The position numbers and the translations under genes are program-made. DNA of 64,000 nt from Phycisphaerae bacterium (lineage in GTDB: Bacteria > Planctomycetota > Phycisphaerae > Phycisphaerales > SM1A02). Shown here piece by piece: positions 43,490-52,248 of the stretch; within the stretch, counting starts at the first letter, position 1, and each line of letters opens with the position of its first letter. The DNA lies in contig PAQL01000003.1 in the NCBI GenBank assembly GCA_002709295.1, positions 18,894 through 82,893 of the forward strand, in the 5' to 3' direction. Under the pieces are notes generated by a model. That model did no database searches. It worked only from the letters and a program-made list of their open reading frames with translations, and had not been told where the DNA came from.

Positions 43490-45469
43490 GTGCCCGCACC
43501 GAATGAAGACAGGACATCGGGAACCGGTTCGGATTCCATCGTGAACACCGGTGTCGACCGGGCGGAGATCTACCGCGCTGGGAGCCTTCAGGAATGTGCC
43601 GATCGATATCGCGCCGATCCCCGGCGATACGAATGGCTCGCACTCGGCCGGGGTCTGGCGGCCCGGCTCGGCGTGGAGCCGACGGCCTTCGAGGGATGTC
43701 GGGAGGAGGTTCTTCCAGATCATCTGCCGGCCACCACGGTGTTCATGCTGGGGGCGGCCGCGAGCCCGGGGTCCGGCTGCATGGGCCACGTGGCGGCGAG
43801 GCCGACGACCCGGACCATCGGTCTTCCACCGGTCTCCGAATCGAGATCGAGAATCAGCGGATCGGCATCGGTGATCGAGCCCATGTTGTCCCGTCTGCTC
43901 GACGTGGTCCGACCGCTGGCGCCCGACATCTCGGCGCCTCGCCTCGAGGTCGTCACGCCCGTCGAGGGGGTGGGTGACAGTCACGCCCTCGCAATCGCGG
44001 TCTCGGCGATGCATGCCCTGGTCGGCGCCGAGGTTCCTCCGGGGACGGCGGCCAGCGGCGGGTTCGACGTGCAGGCGGGATGCTTCCGTTCCGTGCCGCC
44101 CGGCACGCTGGTCGGGAAGGCCGAGGCGGCGGCCCGCTGGGGCGTCCGGCGGATCCTGGTGGTCGAAGGTCAGGAGATCCCAGAAGCGGCCAGGCTGGAT
44201 GGTCTGGACTGGATCGAACTGCCATGCACCCCGGCTGCATTGCCGTTGCAGGTGCTCGAGCTGGCTCGATCCACGACATCAGGGCCCATGCCCCCCGGGG
44301 TGATCGACGCCCTGCGTCTCGCCCTTGCGGTCTACGACTTGCAGGTCGCCCGCCATCCCGGCACCGATCTCGAGACGATCCTCGACGTGACCGGATCGTT
44401 CCTCTCCGACGACGAGTCCGAGCCGGGCGATGCCATCCTCGCCTTCCTTGCCGCGGACATCCGCAGCCGCGTGCTCCTGCACGCCGGAAGATCCCCGGAG
44501 TCGGCGACGTGGAATCGCCGTGCGATCTCGCTGCTGGGCCGGGGTGATCTTCCCTCCGGCCTGCTCGGCGACCATCTGCTCTACGAACACCCGGCCCATG
44601 CCTCGGTGATCGCCATGGATCTCGGGATCCTCGAGCCCGATGGAGACGACGGCGAGCCTCATCGCCGACTCGACGCTGCCATCGACGATCTGGACGGACG
44701 ATGGTGCACCCGTCACCAGGTTCTTCTGCGACTGTTCGCCCGCAACACCCGATGGCGTCGACGGCTGCACCAGGCACGATGGCATCTCGATGCCGATCGT
44801 CTCGTCGCGGCCGAGGCGGATCTCATGGCGGAGCGGGATCGCTGGCATGAACTGCTCGCCGAACATGCCACGGACGGTCTGAGGATGGGTAACAGCGACC
44901 TGTCCCGTCAATGGAACTACGTGCTCGAGCATCTCGTCACCGATGCGGCGCTGACGGATCCCGAGCGATTCGTTGATCGTCGAGCCGGATCACCCGGCGG
45001 TCCGCGAGAGAGACTGCTCGGGATGCCGGCCCTGTTGGAGGAATTGAGGGTTCGGGCCCTCGACGTCGGTTCCCTCTCCGCATTCGACCTGCGAGGTCTG
45101 CTGCAGGGGTGGTGGCTTCTGGGCGAGGCCGATGATGCCGCCCTGGACGATCTGGTCCGATCGGTCGAGACCGACGGTGACCCGAGGCGCCATCCACGAT
45201 GGGCGGAGTGGTTGTGGCGGTTCGGATCCTCCCCCCATCGTCTGGTGGGGGAGATCCTCGGAGGGGAGATCGATCTCCATCGGCAGGCGGTACGGGGGGG
45301 CATCGGAAGCCTTCTCGCCCTGCGTCGGGCGGCGATGCTCGACCTGGCGGCGGGAGGCGGTGACCGGGTGGAGTCGATCGCCCCGCCCGAGGGCCCGGAG
45401 ACCCTGGTGAGGGCGTTCGAGGATCTTCGATCAACGCCGTCGACGATGATCGTCCGTGCGCCGTACTGA
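43490..45469 (+). CDS. Large protein with a degenerate Lon (S16)-like domain
   Basis: A 659-residue protein starting at GTG 43490, six bases after GGAGG. Residues about 130-235 align with the Lon protease proteolytic domain: GDSHALAIAVSAMHALVGAEVPPGTAASGGFDVQAGCF at the place of GPSAGxxxxxALVSALTGxPVRxDVAMTGEITLRGxV, then PPGTLVGKAEAAARWGVRRILV at PIGGLKEKLLAAxRxGIKxVLI. The catalytic serine position is kept, but the dyad lysine position reads valine, with a lysine two residues on. There is no ATPase domain. The C-terminal 400 residues are helical, rich in Leu, Arg and Asp, and unrecognised. Proteolysis is uncertain; a scaffold or regulated protease is possible. Confidence 0.65.
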   Translation: MPAPNEDRTSGTGSDSIVNTGVDRAEIYRAGSLQECADRYRADPRRYEWLALGRGLAARLGVEPTAFEGCREEVLPDHLPATTVFMLGAAASPGSGCMGHVAARPTTRTIGLPPVSESRSRISGSASVIEPMLSRLLDVVRPLAPDISAPRLEVVTPVEGVGDSHALAIAVSAMHALVGAEVPPGTAASGGFDVQAGCFRSVPPGTLVGKAEAAARWGVRRILVVEGQEIPEAARLDGLDWIELPCTPAALPLQVLELARSTTSGPMPPGVIDALRLALAVYDLQVARHPGTDLETILDVTGSFLSDDESEPGDAILAFLAADIRSRVLLHAGRSPESATWNRRAISLLGRGDLPSGLLGDHLLYEHPAHASVIAMDLGILEPDGDDGEPHRRLDAAIDDLDGRWCTRHQVLLRLFARNTRWRRRLHQARWHLDADRLVAAEADLMAERDRWHELLAEHATDGLRMGNSDLSRQWNYVLEHLVTDAALTDPERFVDRRAGSPGGPRERLLGMPALLEELRVRALDVGSLSAFDLRGLLQGWWLLGEADDAALDDLVRSVETDGDPRRHPRWAEWLWRFGSSPHRLVGEILGGEIDLHRQAVRGGIGSLLALRRAAMLDLAAGGGDRVESIAPPEGPETLVRAFEDLRSTPSTMIVRAPY

Positions 45470-45514
45470 CCCCCGGCCGGTGCCGGGTTGCATGGAACGT
45501 CCCATGACCCGACC

Positions 45515-46288
45515 ATGCCGTCCATGGCCGACGACGTCGACACCCGGGTGTTCAAGAGTCTGCAGCGGATCTCCCGTGACCTGGTCGCGGATGTCGAGGG
45601 TCTGGAGTTCGGCGAGCCGGTGGACGTGGTCTACAACCCGCTGGACTACGCCTGGCGCCCGCATCGGGAGTATCTGAAGCTCGCTCGTTCCGGGATCGAT
45701 GCCCTGATGCTCGGCATGAACCCCGGCCCCTGGGGCATGGCGCAGACCGGCGTCCCGTTCGGCGAGGTGGCTCATGTTCGTGACTTCCTCGGCATCGAGG
45801 AGTCGGTGAAGCGTCCGGAGATCGAACATCCCAAACGACCGGTCACCGGCTTCAAGTGCACCCGCAGCGAAGTCAGTGGTCGACGGTTCTGGGGATGGGC
45901 GAGGGACACGTTCAAGACCCGGGAGGCGTTCTTCAAGCGGTTCTTCGTGTGGAACGACTGCCCCCTCGCCTTCATGGAGGCTTCGGGCCGGAATCGCACC
46001 CCGGATCGCCTGCCCGCGGAGGAGCGGGCTCCGCTTTCGGCGGCCTGTGATCGTTCGCTCCGAAGGCTGGTCGATCTTCTCGAGCCTCGGATGGTGATCG
46101 GCATCGGGGGACACGCGACCCGGCGGCTGGCGGCCTGTCTGGGTGATGCGGTGTCGGAGGATCCGGATGCCGGCCGGATCCGGCTCGGCACGATCCTGCA
46201 TCCCTCGCCGGCCAGTCCCGCGGCCAATCGCGACTGGGTCGGCACCGTCGAACGGCAGTTGAAGACTCTCGGCGTGTCGACGGGCTGA
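45515..46288 (+). CDS. SMUG1-type single-strand-selective uracil-DNA glycosylase
   Basis: Base-excision repair enzyme of about 257 residues that removes uracil and oxidised pyrimidines from DNA. Motif 1 is GMNPGPWGMAQTGVPFGEV, HPKRPVTGFKCTRSEVSGRRFWGWAR is the following SMUG1 block, and motif 2 is LHPSPASPAANRDW. SGRNRTPDRLPA is also conserved with vertebrate SMUG1. The track begins at TTG 45488; ATG 45515 or 45524 is preferred. SMUG1 is best known from animals, with scattered bacterial homologues. Confidence 0.94.
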   Translation: MPSMADDVDTRVFKSLQRISRDLVADVEGLEFGEPVDVVYNPLDYAWRPHREYLKLARSGIDALMLGMNPGPWGMAQTGVPFGEVAHVRDFLGIEESVKRPEIEHPKRPVTGFKCTRSEVSGRRFWGWARDTFKTREAFFKRFFVWNDCPLAFMEASGRNRTPDRLPAEERAPLSAACDRSLRRLVDLLEPRMVIGIGGHATRRLAACLGDAVSEDPDAGRIRLGTILHPSPASPAANRDWVGTVERQLKTLGVSTG

Positions 46289-46303
46289 GCACCCGCGATG
46301 GAT

Positions 46304-47023
46304 TCAGGGCGTCCCCCCGCCCTCCGGAGTGGGAGGGTACGGAACCGGAGTCCATCTCAGATCCGCGGCATGGGCGCCGTCCAGGATCAACACCTCCAGG
46401 GTCGTGCGAAGCAGCTGGTCCATGGCCGTCGCCGCGGGTTCGACCGTGGTGCGGTTGACGTTGCCGCCGTGGGTCGCATTGCCGTGGATCAGTTGTCCGC
46501 GAAGGAGCAGCATCCGTCGCACGAACTCACCGTAGAGGCGATCGAGCCGGTCCCGGGTCCGCCATTCGGTCAGGCGGCCGGTGACCCGTTCCTGACCGCC
46601 GAGATCCTCGGATCCGGGCTCGCTCCAGAACTCCCGGTGGAAGAAGGGATTGGCGTAGATGCCCTCGAGCAGCGCGGAGTCCGCGGTGATCCATCTCCGA
46701 AGGCGACCATGGGGATCGTGGCTGGAGACATCGAGCAGGAAGTTCATCCACTCGTGAAGCTGTGAGGGTCGATCGCTTCCCGGTCGATACTCCTGGCCCC
46801 AGAGGGCGTTGAATCCGATCGTGCGAAGCACGAATGAGAGATCGACGTCGCCATCCTCCGCGGAATTCGCGACCGAATCGGCCCGGTCCGCCCAGGACAG
46901 GCATCGGTAGATGCGGAGATGGACACCGTCGGAGTAGCGACGTCCCTCACGATGCTGGTCGTTGAGAGGCTGCCAGGCGGCTCGCAGGCTTTCCAGGCTG
47001 GAGATCGGGTCCATGCATCCCAT
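46304..47023 (-). CDS. HEPN-like protein with RxxxxH motif
   Basis: A 239-residue soluble protein. The region DRLDRLYGEFVRRMLLLRGQLIHGNATHGGNVNR (about residues 150-190) has the R-x4-H arrangement (RGQLIH) of HEPN domains, followed by a long helix (TAMDQLLRTTLEVLILDG), as in Apea-like HEPN proteins. Many HEPN proteins are metal-independent RNases in defence or stress systems, but others are non-catalytic. It converges with the SMUG1 gene (15 bases between stops). ATG 47014 is an alternative start. No antitoxin is visible beside it. Confidence 0.65.
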   Translation of the reverse strand: MGCMDPISSLESLRAAWQPLNDQHREGRRYSDGVHLRIYRCLSWADRADSVANSAEDGDVDLSFVLRTIGFNALWGQEYRPGSDRPSQLHEWMNFLLDVSSHDPHGRLRRWITADSALLEGIYANPFFHREFWSEPGSEDLGGQERVTGRLTEWRTRDRLDRLYGEFVRRMLLLRGQLIHGNATHGGNVNRTTVEPAATAMDQLLRTTLEVLILDGAHAADLRWTPVPYPPTPEGGGTP

Positions 47024-47047
47024 TCTCGGGTGTGGGGGGGATCCTCG

Positions 47048-47905
47048 CTAGGCCCCGCAGCGTGGATCGTTCCGGCGAAGCCATGGGGCGAGCGAGCGTG
47101 GGAGATCCGTGCCGATGTGGTCGACCCGGGCATCGACGAGGGCCTTCCAGACCGATCTCGATTCGACATGGCCCCAGAATCGCAGTCGCCTGCCCTCTTC
47201 ATGGGTTCGATCGGTCACCGTCGCGAGGCGGGTTCGTGCCTCTTCATCGAGACCGGTCAGGCCGAACGTCCCCAGGGTGGGCTGCATCGAGGCGGAGACC
47301 AGGGGCATGAGCTGGGTCGGAATCCCCCGTTCCAGGTCCGAGATCCGTCCGTCGATGAAGACCGGACGATCCGTCAGGGCTCGGACCGCACGGGTCGGTC
47401 GGGAGCCGGACAGGATCACTTCGACCGGTCCGTCGACGAGTACGCCGTTCTCCACGCGCCGCAACCACGGTTTCAGGGGGACCAGCATCGGAAGCAGGAG
47501 TTCGAGCGTCCGGGTGCCGTGTCGCTTGATGTCGATGAGCAGGGTCAGTCGATGCCCGTCTGGCAGGGGGCCGCGTCCGGGGTCCGCCTCCCTGCATCGG
47601 GACAGGATCGGATCCAGGTACATCGATCCAAGGTCCCGGTCCGGTCGAAGCTCCTCGAGGTCGTGACCCACCAGAATCCGGTCGTCGACCGGGAAGACGT
47701 CGATCTCGATGCTGGTGAACCCCAGATCGAGGGCACCGATCAGAGGCCTGGGCTGACGGTAGTCGTTGTGGGCGTGGGCGGTGGGGAGCGAGGAGGGCGG
47801 CGCAGGAGTGGGGAAGGACACCGCAGGCCCCGGGAGCGGGGAGACGGCGGTCATGGCTCCGATGGCGATGAGTGTTCTGCGATCGATCCGGGTCGAATCT
47901 TCCAT
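47048..47905 (-). CDS. Exported glycerophosphodiester phosphodiesterase-like protein
   Basis: A 285-residue PLC-like phosphodiesterase. An N-terminal twin-arginine-like segment (MEDSTRIDRRTLIAIGAMTAVSPLPGPAVS) suggests export, perhaps by Tat. The motif AHAHNDYRQPRPLIGALDLGFTSIEIDVFPVDDRILVGHDLEEL is typical of the AIM6-like branch of the GDPD/PI-PLC superfamily, with the expected catalytic histidines and acidic residues. Likely substrate is a phosphodiester lipid head group. Confidence 0.82.
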   Translation of the reverse strand: MEDSTRIDRRTLIAIGAMTAVSPLPGPAVSFPTPAPPSSLPTAHAHNDYRQPRPLIGALDLGFTSIEIDVFPVDDRILVGHDLEELRPDRDLGSMYLDPILSRCREADPGRGPLPDGHRLTLLIDIKRHGTRTLELLLPMLVPLKPWLRRVENGVLVDGPVEVILSGSRPTRAVRALTDRPVFIDGRISDLERGIPTQLMPLVSASMQPTLGTFGLTGLDEEARTRLATVTDRTHEEGRRLRFWGHVESRSVWKALVDARVDHIGTDLPRSLAPWLRRNDPRCGA

Positions 47906-47996
47906 CCGTGTATGGTTTCATCATGAGGGTCGAAACGCCAGCGGAATGGCGGCACATCGGCCGGGACTTCCCATTCGACCCCGAGGCCCAGCATCC

Positions 47997-49244
47997 ATGC
48001 AGCGACGCGGACTCTGGAATCGCAATTTCGTCGGTCTGATGGTCACGCAGTTCTCGGGGGCGACCAACGACAACATCCTGAAGGCGGTCCTCCTCATGGC
48101 GGTCGCCACCGGGGGGATGTGGGACGGGATGCTCGGCGACGGTGGTGCCGGCATCGTCAACCAGTTCCTGACCATCCCCTTCGTCCTCCTGCTCGGTTAT
48201 GCCGGTCAGCTGGCCGACCGGGTGGCCAAGCACCGTCAGATCATCGCGACGCGGATCGCCGAGGTGCCGATCGCACTGCTGGCGCTGGTCGGCTTCTGGA
48301 TGGGGAACGCCTGGATCGTGATGGTGGCCTTCATTCTCCTCGCCTCGGAGTCGGCCTTCTTCGGTCCTGCGAAGTACGGCTGCGTTCCGGAGATCGTCGA
48401 TCAGGAGAAGGTCAACCGGGCGAACGGCTTCATGACTCTCGCCACCAACATCGGCATCCTGCTGGGTGTGGGCATCGGTGGTCCGCTCCTCCAGTACTTC
48501 CCCGACATGGTCGGTGTCGTCCTCGTCGGCATGGCCATCATCGGTCTGTCATCCAGTCTCCTGATGCGGGGACTGAAGCCGATCGCCCCCGGAACCCCCT
48601 TCCAGTGGACGCCGTACGGGCCCTATCTGGACACGCTTCGTCTGGTGCGGGGGACGATGCTCTGGGACACCATGCTGGTCTGGAGCTGGTTCTATGCCGC
48701 CGCGATCGTGGTCCTGGCGATACTTCCGGAATACAAGGTCCCCCTGGACATCTCGGAGACCCAGGTCTCCATGCTTCTCGGTGCCATCGGACTGGGCATC
48801 GGCATCGGTTGCCTGGTGGCGGGATTCCTTTCGGGAGGGAGGATCAACGGCAGGATCTCGGTGACCGGTGGATTCTCGACGGGTGCGATCTTCTACCTGC
48901 TGGGAGTGCTCCATCCGGACGCCATTCCATTCCCCTGGTTGCTGGCGCTCCTGCTGCTGCTCGGTGCCAGTGGCGGATTCTTCCTGATTCCGCTGCAGGC
49001 GATCCTTCAGCTCTGCTCGCCGGCGGCCGAGCGGGCTCGCGTGCTCGCCACCGCCAATGCCCTGTCCTTCGTGCTGATGTCCGTCGCCTCGGTCCTCTAC
49101 TGGATGGCGGCGACCGCTCTGGACATGTCCCCGAATCGGGCCAGCATCGGCTGCGGCGTCCTGATGCTGGGCGTGTCGGCCTGGATGTCGTTCGGAAGAG
49201 GCCGGAGGATCCTGCACGCCCGGGCCCCCGAATCGGTCGCCTGA
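47997..49244 (+). CDS. LplT-like MFS transporter
   Basis: A 415-residue membrane protein with about twelve helices. WNRNFVGLMVTQFSGATNDNILKAVLLM is the hallmark opening of lysophospholipid transporter-like MFS proteins (QFxGAxNDNxxK). ESAFFGPAKYGCVPEIVDQEKVNRANGFM is the conserved loop after helix four. ATG 47997 has GAGG about ten bases upstream; the longer track ORF reaches into the control region. Unlike Aas fusions, it carries no acyltransferase domain. It may return lysophospholipids to the inner leaflet. Confidence 0.85.
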   Translation: MQRRGLWNRNFVGLMVTQFSGATNDNILKAVLLMAVATGGMWDGMLGDGGAGIVNQFLTIPFVLLLGYAGQLADRVAKHRQIIATRIAEVPIALLALVGFWMGNAWIVMVAFILLASESAFFGPAKYGCVPEIVDQEKVNRANGFMTLATNIGILLGVGIGGPLLQYFPDMVGVVLVGMAIIGLSSSLLMRGLKPIAPGTPFQWTPYGPYLDTLRLVRGTMLWDTMLVWSWFYAAAIVVLAILPEYKVPLDISETQVSMLLGAIGLGIGIGCLVAGFLSGGRINGRISVTGGFSTGAIFYLLGVLHPDAIPFPWLLALLLLLGASGGFFLIPLQAILQLCSPAAERARVLATANALSFVLMSVASVLYWMAATALDMSPNRASIGCGVLMLGVSAWMSFGRGRRILHARAPESVA

Positions 49245-49269
49245 TTCCCTCTCGGCCCCCTTCGACCAC

Positions 49270-49275
49270 TACAAT
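49270..49275 (+). promoter_or_regulatory. -10 box of tRNA-Leu
   Basis: TACAAT lies 22 bases before the first base of the tRNA. The -35 box is not clear. Confidence 0.45.
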
Positions 49276-49297
49276 GCTCCCACGGACGCTCGATACC

Positions 49298-49381
49298 GCC
49301 GGAGTGGCGGAATCGGCAGACGCGACGGATTCAAAATCCGTTTCCCGCAAGGGAGTGTGGGTTCGAGTCCCACCTCCGGTA
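49298..49381 (+). tRNA. tRNA-Leu (anticodon CAA)
   Basis: A complete class II tRNA. The acceptor stem is GCCGGAG/CTCCGGT with a terminal G-U. The anticodon stem ACGGA/TCCGT encloses loop TTCAAAA with anticodon CAA at 49332-49334, reading UUG. The long variable arm (TTCCCGCAAGGGAGT) and the T-loop GGTTCGAGTCC identify a leucine tRNA. The 3' CCA is not encoded and must be added. Confidence 0.95.
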
Positions 49382-49419
49382 TTCGGGACGTCCGAGGTCT
49401 GACTCAAGGGAGTGCAACG

Positions 49420-49515
49420 ATGGGTTACGTGGTCGGAATGTTCATGGTGATCACCGCCATCGCCGTGGGGCTTGGAGTCGTGTTCCACATCTTCGGCGGA
49501 CAGCCTCGCTCCTGA
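49420..49515 (+). CDS. 31-residue single-helix membrane peptide
   Basis: A small ORF missing from the track: MGYVVGMFMVITAIAVGLGV then VFHIFGGQPRS. It has a good Shine-Dalgarno (AAGGGAG, about seven bases upstream of ATG 49420) and encodes one hydrophobic helix with a short polar tail. It lies 38 bases after tRNA-Leu. The signal for translation is strong, but expression is unproven. Confidence 0.55.
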   Translation: MGYVVGMFMVITAIAVGLGVVFHIFGGQPRS

Positions 49516-49600
49516 GCCGGGTCGTCCGCCGGTCGATCCGGGTTCGGCCCCCCCGAAGATCGTCCGAACGGTCGAGTTCACCCGGAGGGTGATCGATTTC

Positions 49601-51187
49601 TCACTCGACTGGACGATCCGGACCCGCGAACAGCTGAAGTCTCTGCCAGGGAAGGTCACCCACCGTCTCTCCGACGAGGGTGAATCCGGCGGCTTCGAAC
49701 TCGAGTCTCGACTGTTCCGCGGTCATGGTGTGGAGGGGCTTGATCGGGACTCCGGGATCGTCGGCCCGGTACTCGACCAGCGCCACGACGCCGTCGGGCT
49801 TGAGGGCTCGAAGCATCGACCGGGACATCTCCCATGGATGATCGAACTCGTGATAGACGTCGACGAGCAGGATCATGTCGACGCTCGACGGCTTCAGCCC
49901 GCAGTCGGTGATGGTTCCGAGCATCGGCTCGACGTTGGCGATCCCCTCGCGAAGCAGTCCGCTCTCCAGGATCTCCAGCATCTGAGGCTGGATGTCGGTG
50001 GCGATGACCGTGCCCTCGTCGCCCACCATGCGGGAGAGGCGTCGGGTGAAGTAGCCGCTGCCCGCTCCGATGTCCGCGACCGTGTCGCCGGCCTCGAGAG
50101 GAAGCATCGACAGCAGGAGCTCGGTGCGTTCCTCTCGTTCCCGTTCGGGTCGCTCCAGCCATGATGCCCCGAAGTGGCCCATGACCTGGGCGATCTCCCG
50201 ATCGAAGTACAGGCGTCCGATGCCGTCCCGGCTCGCCTCGACCTGGACGTACGGAGTCGAGGGAATGGTGTTCCGCAGCCCGTCGATGGTTCCGGCGGAA
50301 GGCGTCGCGATGATCACGACCGCCGGCTCGTCCCCGGGTGCCGCGGATGGAAGCGTTCGTCGGCCACCGTCGAGCAGTCGGACCGTGGCATCGGCGAAGG
50401 GGCCGGTGGTGGTGGCGACGGAGACCCCCGGAGAGGTCGTGCGTCGACGGTCGCTGGCCCGGGCACCCACGCGGTCGGTGCGACGTCCGAGGGTCCGGCT
50501 CCGAGCGGTCTCGGCGTCGATGCGGACCTCGAACTCCTCGCTGGCGTCACCGGGCCCCAGCCCGATCTCCACCACGGTCCGCGTGCCGGAGTCGTCCTTC
50601 CATTCAAGCCGTTCGGTGGTGCCGGGGACCACGGTGATCCGACCGTCGGCGATGAGGCGGCCTCCGTCGGGAGTCGCCGTGGCCAGTGCCTGGACGATCG
50701 GTCCGCGGGGGTCGCGGCGGATCGAGGTGAGCAGGTCCTCGGGGTCCTCCTCGGGCAGCTCGATGACCCGGACGTCGAACAGCACCGGGGGGTTCTCGGT
50801 GGACAGGGTGGCGGCGTACCAGGTGCGGAAGGCTTCCACGGATTCCGGCGGTCCGCACACGATGAACCAGTGATCGAGCCGACGAAGTTCGAGCCCCTTC
50901 AGGACGCGGGGGGCCGGTTTCCATGCGCTCCGTACCGAATCGATGTTCTCGAGCACCGGCAGAAGACTGCGAGGAACGGACCGAAGATCGATCAGCGCGA
51001 TCGAGTCCGGTTTCACGGCATCGACCTCCGGACCGGACGCCACACGTCGGCCGGGGGTGGTCGGAACTCCCGGAGGGCCCGCCTCCGTCTGGGAGGCCCA
51101 TGCGGGCAGCATGACGGCGGTGAGAAGCATCGCCATGAAGGAATGGAGTCGGGGTGATGTCGTCCGGTCTGGTGCGCTCAGGGCCAT
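49601..51187 (-). CDS. Exported protein with C-terminal SAM methyltransferase domain
   Basis: A 528-residue protein. A signal peptide (RLHSFMAMLLTAVMLPAWAS) precedes about 290 residues of beta-rich sequence (VLFDVRVIELPEEDPEDLLTSI; DATVRLLDGGRRTLPSAAPGDEPAVVIIATP) that faintly resembles secretin-type repeats. From about residue 330 there is a class I methyltransferase: GASWLERPEREREERTELLLSMLPLEAGDTVADIGAGSGYFTRRLSRMVGDEGTVIATDIQPQML. Motif I is VADIGAGSGY. SAM in the periplasm would be unusual, so either the protein is retained, or the fold binds something else. ATG 51187 with GGAG eight bases upstream is preferred. Confidence 0.75.
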   Translation of the reverse strand: MALSAPDRTTSPRLHSFMAMLLTAVMLPAWASQTEAGPPGVPTTPGRRVASGPEVDAVKPDSIALIDLRSVPRSLLPVLENIDSVRSAWKPAPRVLKGLELRRLDHWFIVCGPPESVEAFRTWYAATLSTENPPVLFDVRVIELPEEDPEDLLTSIRRDPRGPIVQALATATPDGGRLIADGRITVVPGTTERLEWKDDSGTRTVVEIGLGPGDASEEFEVRIDAETARSRTLGRRTDRVGARASDRRRTTSPGVSVATTTGPFADATVRLLDGGRRTLPSAAPGDEPAVVIIATPSAGTIDGLRNTIPSTPYVQVEASRDGIGRLYFDREIAQVMGHFGASWLERPEREREERTELLLSMLPLEAGDTVADIGAGSGYFTRRLSRMVGDEGTVIATDIQPQMLEILESGLLREGIANVEPMLGTITDCGLKPSSVDMILLVDVYHEFDHPWEMSRSMLRALKPDGVVALVEYRADDPGVPIKPLHTMTAEQSRLEFEAAGFTLVGETVGDLPWQRLQLFAGPDRPVE

Positions 51188-51304
51188 GCCACGGTCTCCG
51201 AGAAGTGGGCTTCCTTCCATCGGTGAACGGTATCCGCCACGGCCTTGCAGGGGCTGTGGATCGACGCCTGATCCGGGATGCTCGCTCGTCCCGTCCGCTC
51301 CGAA

Positions 51305-51310
51305 TAGGCT
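51305..51310 (+). promoter_or_regulatory. -10-like TAGGCT for leaderless SRAP gene
   Basis: TAGGCT ends eight bases before ATG 51319; no Shine-Dalgarno is present. The surrounding ATAGGCTCGT is identical to the site at 1196-1205. Confidence 0.4.
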
Positions 51311-51318
51311 CGTCGACC

Positions 51319-52077
51319 ATGTGCGGAAGGTATGCGCTGGATGTCACAGGAACGGACCTCGCCGCCGTGTTCGGGGCGGTCCCGGGCACGGCGGAGGCGT
51401 GGTCGCCCTCGTGGAACGTCACGCCCTCCTCGCTGGTTCCGGTGATTCGGAGGCAGGCGTCGGAGATCCGGGTGGATCTTCTTCGCTGGGGCCTCGTCCC
51501 GGCCTGGTCCGGCGATCCCGGCGTTGGCGCTCGCATGATCAATGCCCGATCGGAGACGATCCGGACCAGGCCTTCGTTTCGCGACTCTTTCCGGGATGCC
51601 CGATGTCTGGTCCCGATCCGAGGGTTCTACGAGTGGACCGGCGGTGCACGGCGACGGCGTCCCATGGCGGTTCGAGCCGTGGACGGCGGCCTGCTCGCCC
51701 TGGCCGGGGTGTGGGCGAGGTCGGTCATGGATGATGGAACCATGCTGGAGACCTTCTCCATCGTGACCAGTGATGCCGGCCCCACGCTGGCCCGCATCCA
51801 CCATCGCATGCCGGTGATTCTCCGAGATGATGACGCCGATCGCTGGCTCGACGCTCGTCATCCTGCCGATGGTGGGCCCTCGGCCGAGGAGCTGGAATCG
51901 ATGCTCGCCAGTGCGGATGATCGGGAGCTGCGGGTTCACCCGGTCTCCACCCGCGTCAATGCACCCGGCCATGACGACCCCGGTCTTCTGGAGGAGTGTC
52001 CCCATGATGATGTCGGGACCGAACCCGGGCTCTTCGATGGGAACGACGACGAGGAACCGGATGCCGGAATCTCGTGA
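51319..52077 (+). CDS. SRAP/HMCES-family abasic-site protein (YedK-like)
   Basis: A 252-residue SRAP protein that forms a covalent bond with abasic sites in single-stranded DNA. Cys2 of MCGRYALD is the reactive residue after Met removal. NARSETIRTRPSFRD, CLVPIRGFYEW and RIHHRMPVIL supply the conserved Asn, Glu and His of the site. The C-terminal 20 residues are acidic (DGNDDEEPDAGIS). MCGR at ATG 51319 fixes the start; the track ORF extends 55 codons too far. Confidence 0.95.
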   Translation: MCGRYALDVTGTDLAAVFGAVPGTAEAWSPSWNVTPSSLVPVIRRQASEIRVDLLRWGLVPAWSGDPGVGARMINARSETIRTRPSFRDSFRDARCLVPIRGFYEWTGGARRRRPMAVRAVDGGLLALAGVWARSVMDDGTMLETFSIVTSDAGPTLARIHHRMPVILRDDDADRWLDARHPADGGPSAEELESMLASADDRELRVHPVSTRVNAPGHDDPGLLEECPHDDVGTEPGLFDGNDDEEPDAGIS

Positions 52078-52248
52078 GGCCATCGGTCGTCGCCGTTTCC
52101 GGACTCGGTGGAACAGTCGGTGAAGGAGGCGCCTTCCGCATCACTCCGGTCTTTCACGGGAAGGATTTCGATCGGCACTTTGTTCCACATTCCGATCATT
52201 CGATGATGAAGGAGGTTCGGGGAACCCGGGGCATGGAGAAGGTTCGGG

